From contig PKWK01000142.1 in assembly GCA_003133205.1 (NCBI GenBank), positions 3,021 through 48,596 on the forward strand: a DNA stretch of 45,576 nt, read 5' to 3'. The stretch is from Granulicella sp. (GTDB taxonomy: Bacteria; Acidobacteriota; Terriglobia; Terriglobales; Acidobacteriaceae). Below are positions 44,901 to 45,576 of the stretch, one piece after another. The translations under genes were made by a program, and so were the position numbers. The number at the start of each line of letters is the position of its first letter. The first letter of the stretch is position 1. The notes under the pieces are model-generated. The model had not been told where the DNA came from and did no database searches. It worked only from the letters and a program-made list of their open reading frames with translations.

Positions 44901-45265
44901 ACGCAGACGGAGATAACCGCGATTACCCTGATGTCGTCAGCTACGCCTACAAAACCAGCAGACAGGACTACCTGAAAGGAATATTCACGTCAGCGAACTT
45001 CGCCCAGCCGGCGTTTGGCAGTGAAGGCAACGAACATTATGCGGCCTTCCGGGCGCCGGGCTTCCAGCAATGGGACGCTGCGCTCTTGAAGAACACGACA
45101 TTTTACGAATCGGTGTCGTTCCAGCTACGATTCGAGTTCTTCAACCTGTTCAACCATCCGAATTTGATAAACGTGGATGTGAATTTACCCGATGGAAACT
45201 TCGGAAGCGCCACGGGGCAAGCCGTTCCACGCTTTATTCAGATCGGGGGCAAGCTCACGTTCTAG
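41975..45265 (+). CDS. TonB-dependent receptor, Oar-like, complete (1096 aa)
   Basis: Outer-membrane receptor for TonB-driven uptake. ATG 41975 has GGAGG 8 nt upstream. The signal peptide (residues 1-26) ends GAYAQF. A carboxypeptidase-regulatory-like domain follows (about 28-115; GGSISGVVADPSGAVVSGAE and APGSYELSATMKGF). The plug (about 120-260) has LSALPLAGRNMISLVTLAPG and YIVDGLDVSSSIRPG. The large barrel reaches to PRFIQIGGKLTF, ending in Phe as expected for assembly by Bam. Barrel strands such as NVKLGYEGLFADDVEVFNGP, WKVNRKLTLNYGMRWDDFGN and FEFFNLFNHPNL are typical. Unlike the remnant at 37.7-39 kb it is intact. LacI control suggests a sugar ligand. A TPR-protein gene follows 69 nt later, a common pairing in this group. 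Confidence 0.96.
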   Translation: MAILGRRIFCFAAICLIMFVTHGAYAQFGGSISGVVADPSGAVVSGAELTLRNTATNEQRVSTTSNTGVYQFISLAPGSYELSATMKGFSTSRITLTLETNQPLNVPVSLTVGASTETVNVSSQGPLLDTADTRVQETLSTETLSALPLAGRNMISLVTLAPGVTGTGVTSNGSPGSGRDNYSTETQVDASANGQGAVGNMYIVDGLDVSSSIRPGVLNLTPNPDSIQEATVQTNTYNVDYGRASSIQMTMTTKSGTNTYHGTASDYFTYQKFLSATEFTHKYNPFHSNNISAAVGGPLIPHHEAGFFFFGIEPLRSSNAVTSNITFNDPAFATWAATAFPNAIGAKLLNTYPVSNVSNITVVKTAADLYPANTNGSPICGTPSTFNLPCSTNILDSGGYSDTAYRNGTQYDIRVDKNFGKDRLYGTYYRTTLNNNGTNPRAAFKTTNSFSQYAIQANETHTFSASTLNEASFATMRVEGVQPATGLFSVPVVNVTGGGQGFGSGFAQGDFIQHNYHWRDVLTHTFRSHNVKLGYEGLFADDVEVFNGPYDQPTFNFSSLLDLAGDNVFTESSVAYDPISGAKTQYSWDAAGTTQGAFAEDTWKVNRKLTLNYGMRWDDFGNPYSRTPSTAFGNFFMGPGPTLQAQIANGSVIAHHHALNRSVTDVFSPRFGVAWDAAGDGKWLVKGGFGFFHNWPTLANLQEEYRGNPPGNIFPTFQAGGSPAPIFGLGTSNQKPFNFPYPVLPARPLNAKGGITGLQFNIGGIDPDLVSPVTYTYSAALDHELGRHLVGSFIYTGAAGRKLLSGGGQVFSVSYGQDINSQAGDLIANNSLIPTRLNTSFGQVNYTQNDRESNYNAFIGALRGRFNRAFFNASYTHSASKDDTQVYPTYINPHQYYAPSIWDSPNRFSLAWNYEFPGYDQGKGFVGRATSGWQLSGTTIIQNGNPITVSTNAPFAPLKNAAGQFIGYAPNSGDYNADGDNRDYPDVVSYAYKTSRQDYLKGIFTSANFAQPAFGSEGNEHYAAFRAPGFQQWDAALLKNTTFYESVSFQLRFEFFNLFNHPNLINVDVNLPDGNFGSATGQAVPRFIQIGGKLTF

Positions 45266-45270
45266 CTACC

Positions 45271-45314
45271 CAACAAGGACTGCGACCGGTCTACGCCAGT
45301 CGCAGTTCTTGTTG
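45271..45314 (+). terminator. Hairpin after the TonB receptor gene
   Basis: A 16-bp stem (CAACAAGGACTGCGAC with GTCGCAGTTCTTGTTG, one G-T pair) around a 12-nt loop, 6 nt after the stop. There is no T-run afterwards, so it may attenuate or stabilise the message rather than end it. The TPR gene follows within 21 nt. Confidence 0.6.
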
Positions 45315-45334
45315 CAAGAGTCTACATTGACGTT

Positions 45335-45576
45335 ATGAAGCCATCGCCGATCAAAACGTGTTTCAGGGCCGCGATTTTTGTCTTTGCTTCGCTACTTCCG
45401 TCCTTGCGCGATCGGTCTTTCGCGCAGCAGCCTTCAGCGAAGAAGCAGGAGATATACAACCTGCTGGCGACCCATCAGTATGGGCAGGCGGCAGAGGCGG
45501 CGACGGCATACTTGGCTACGACACCAAGAGACTGCAGCGCGAACGTGTTCCTTGGCCTGGCCTATCGCGGGGAGGC
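45335..45576 (+). CDS. Secreted TPR-repeat protein, start only
   Basis: The frame is open from ATG 45335 to the right edge (80 codons seen); no strong ribosome site precedes it. The N-terminus has a signal-like segment (CFRAAIFVFASLLPSL) ending in FAQQ, then a TPR-like helix pair (YNLLATHQYGQAAEAATAYL, TPRDCSANVFLGLAYRGE). Proteins of this kind often follow TonB receptors in Acidobacteria and may handle captured glycans in the periplasm (inference). The rest lies outside the window. Confidence 0.72.
   Translation, partial: MKPSPIKTCFRAAIFVFASLLPSLRDRSFAQQPSAKKQEIYNLLATHQYGQAAEAATAYLATTPRDCSANVFLGLAYRGE

Overview
The window looks like chromosome of an Acidobacteriota member, probably class Terriglobia (Granulicella, Terriglobus or Edaphobacter-like). 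This is an inference. It rests on Oar-type TonB-dependent receptors with an N-terminal carboxypeptidase-regulatory-like domain, a TPR gene directly after one of them, a double-propeller sensor kinase, Tat-dependent carbohydrate genes and high GC. No taxonomic marker gene is present.

Region 1 (1-9949, all minus strand) is a galactan or galactoside utilisation locus. In transcription order it holds a 14-blade propeller histidine kinase, a NarL/LuxR-type response regulator, a GH53 endo-galactanase, a GH35 beta-galactosidase and a TonB-dependent receptor that runs off the left edge. Two 32-bp hairpin elements (30/32 identical) lie 94-95 nt upstream of the GH53 and receptor starts and are candidate regulator sites. 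Region 2 (10.2-16.4 kb) holds a truncated tyrosine recombinase, a frameshifted Tat-exported barrel protein, a divergent Tat-exported 786-aa protein with a GntR-like palindrome between them, the wreck of an RsbU/SpoIIE phosphatase, and a gene-free repeat-bearing stretch.

Region 3 (16422-37297, minus strand) is the most unusual part. It is a 20.9-kb apparent operon of six genes, called A to F here: A, a membrane anchor with a polyproline hinge (222 aa); B, a giant 3361-aa protein with repeated units, an embedded lipase-like alpha/beta-hydrolase segment and a DUF6603-like region; C (605 aa), D (347 aa) and E (1366 aa), of no family I recognise; and F (1041 aa), a BNR/sortilin-like propeller with two C-terminal choice-of-anchor-D-like domains. 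A/B and B/C are joined by ATGA overlaps, C/D by a 2-nt gap and D/E by an 11-nt overlap. None of B-F has an obvious signal peptide, and A is predicted to put its C-terminus in the cytoplasm. This is the best candidate in the window for an undescribed system.

Region 4 (37.5-40.6 kb) is a scrapyard: a small membrane protein gene abutting a multiply frameshifted TonB-receptor remnant, a sortilin/BNR fragment, the 3' end of a tRNA (a likely attachment site) with possible arm-type repeats, and two tyrosine-recombinase fragments. Region 5 (40.6-45.6 kb) is a sugar-responsive module: a LacI-family repressor ending at an amber codon inside what appears to be its normal C-terminus, a divergent promoter region with a LacI-type operator, a complete 1096-aa TonB-dependent receptor, a hairpin, and the start of a secreted TPR protein.
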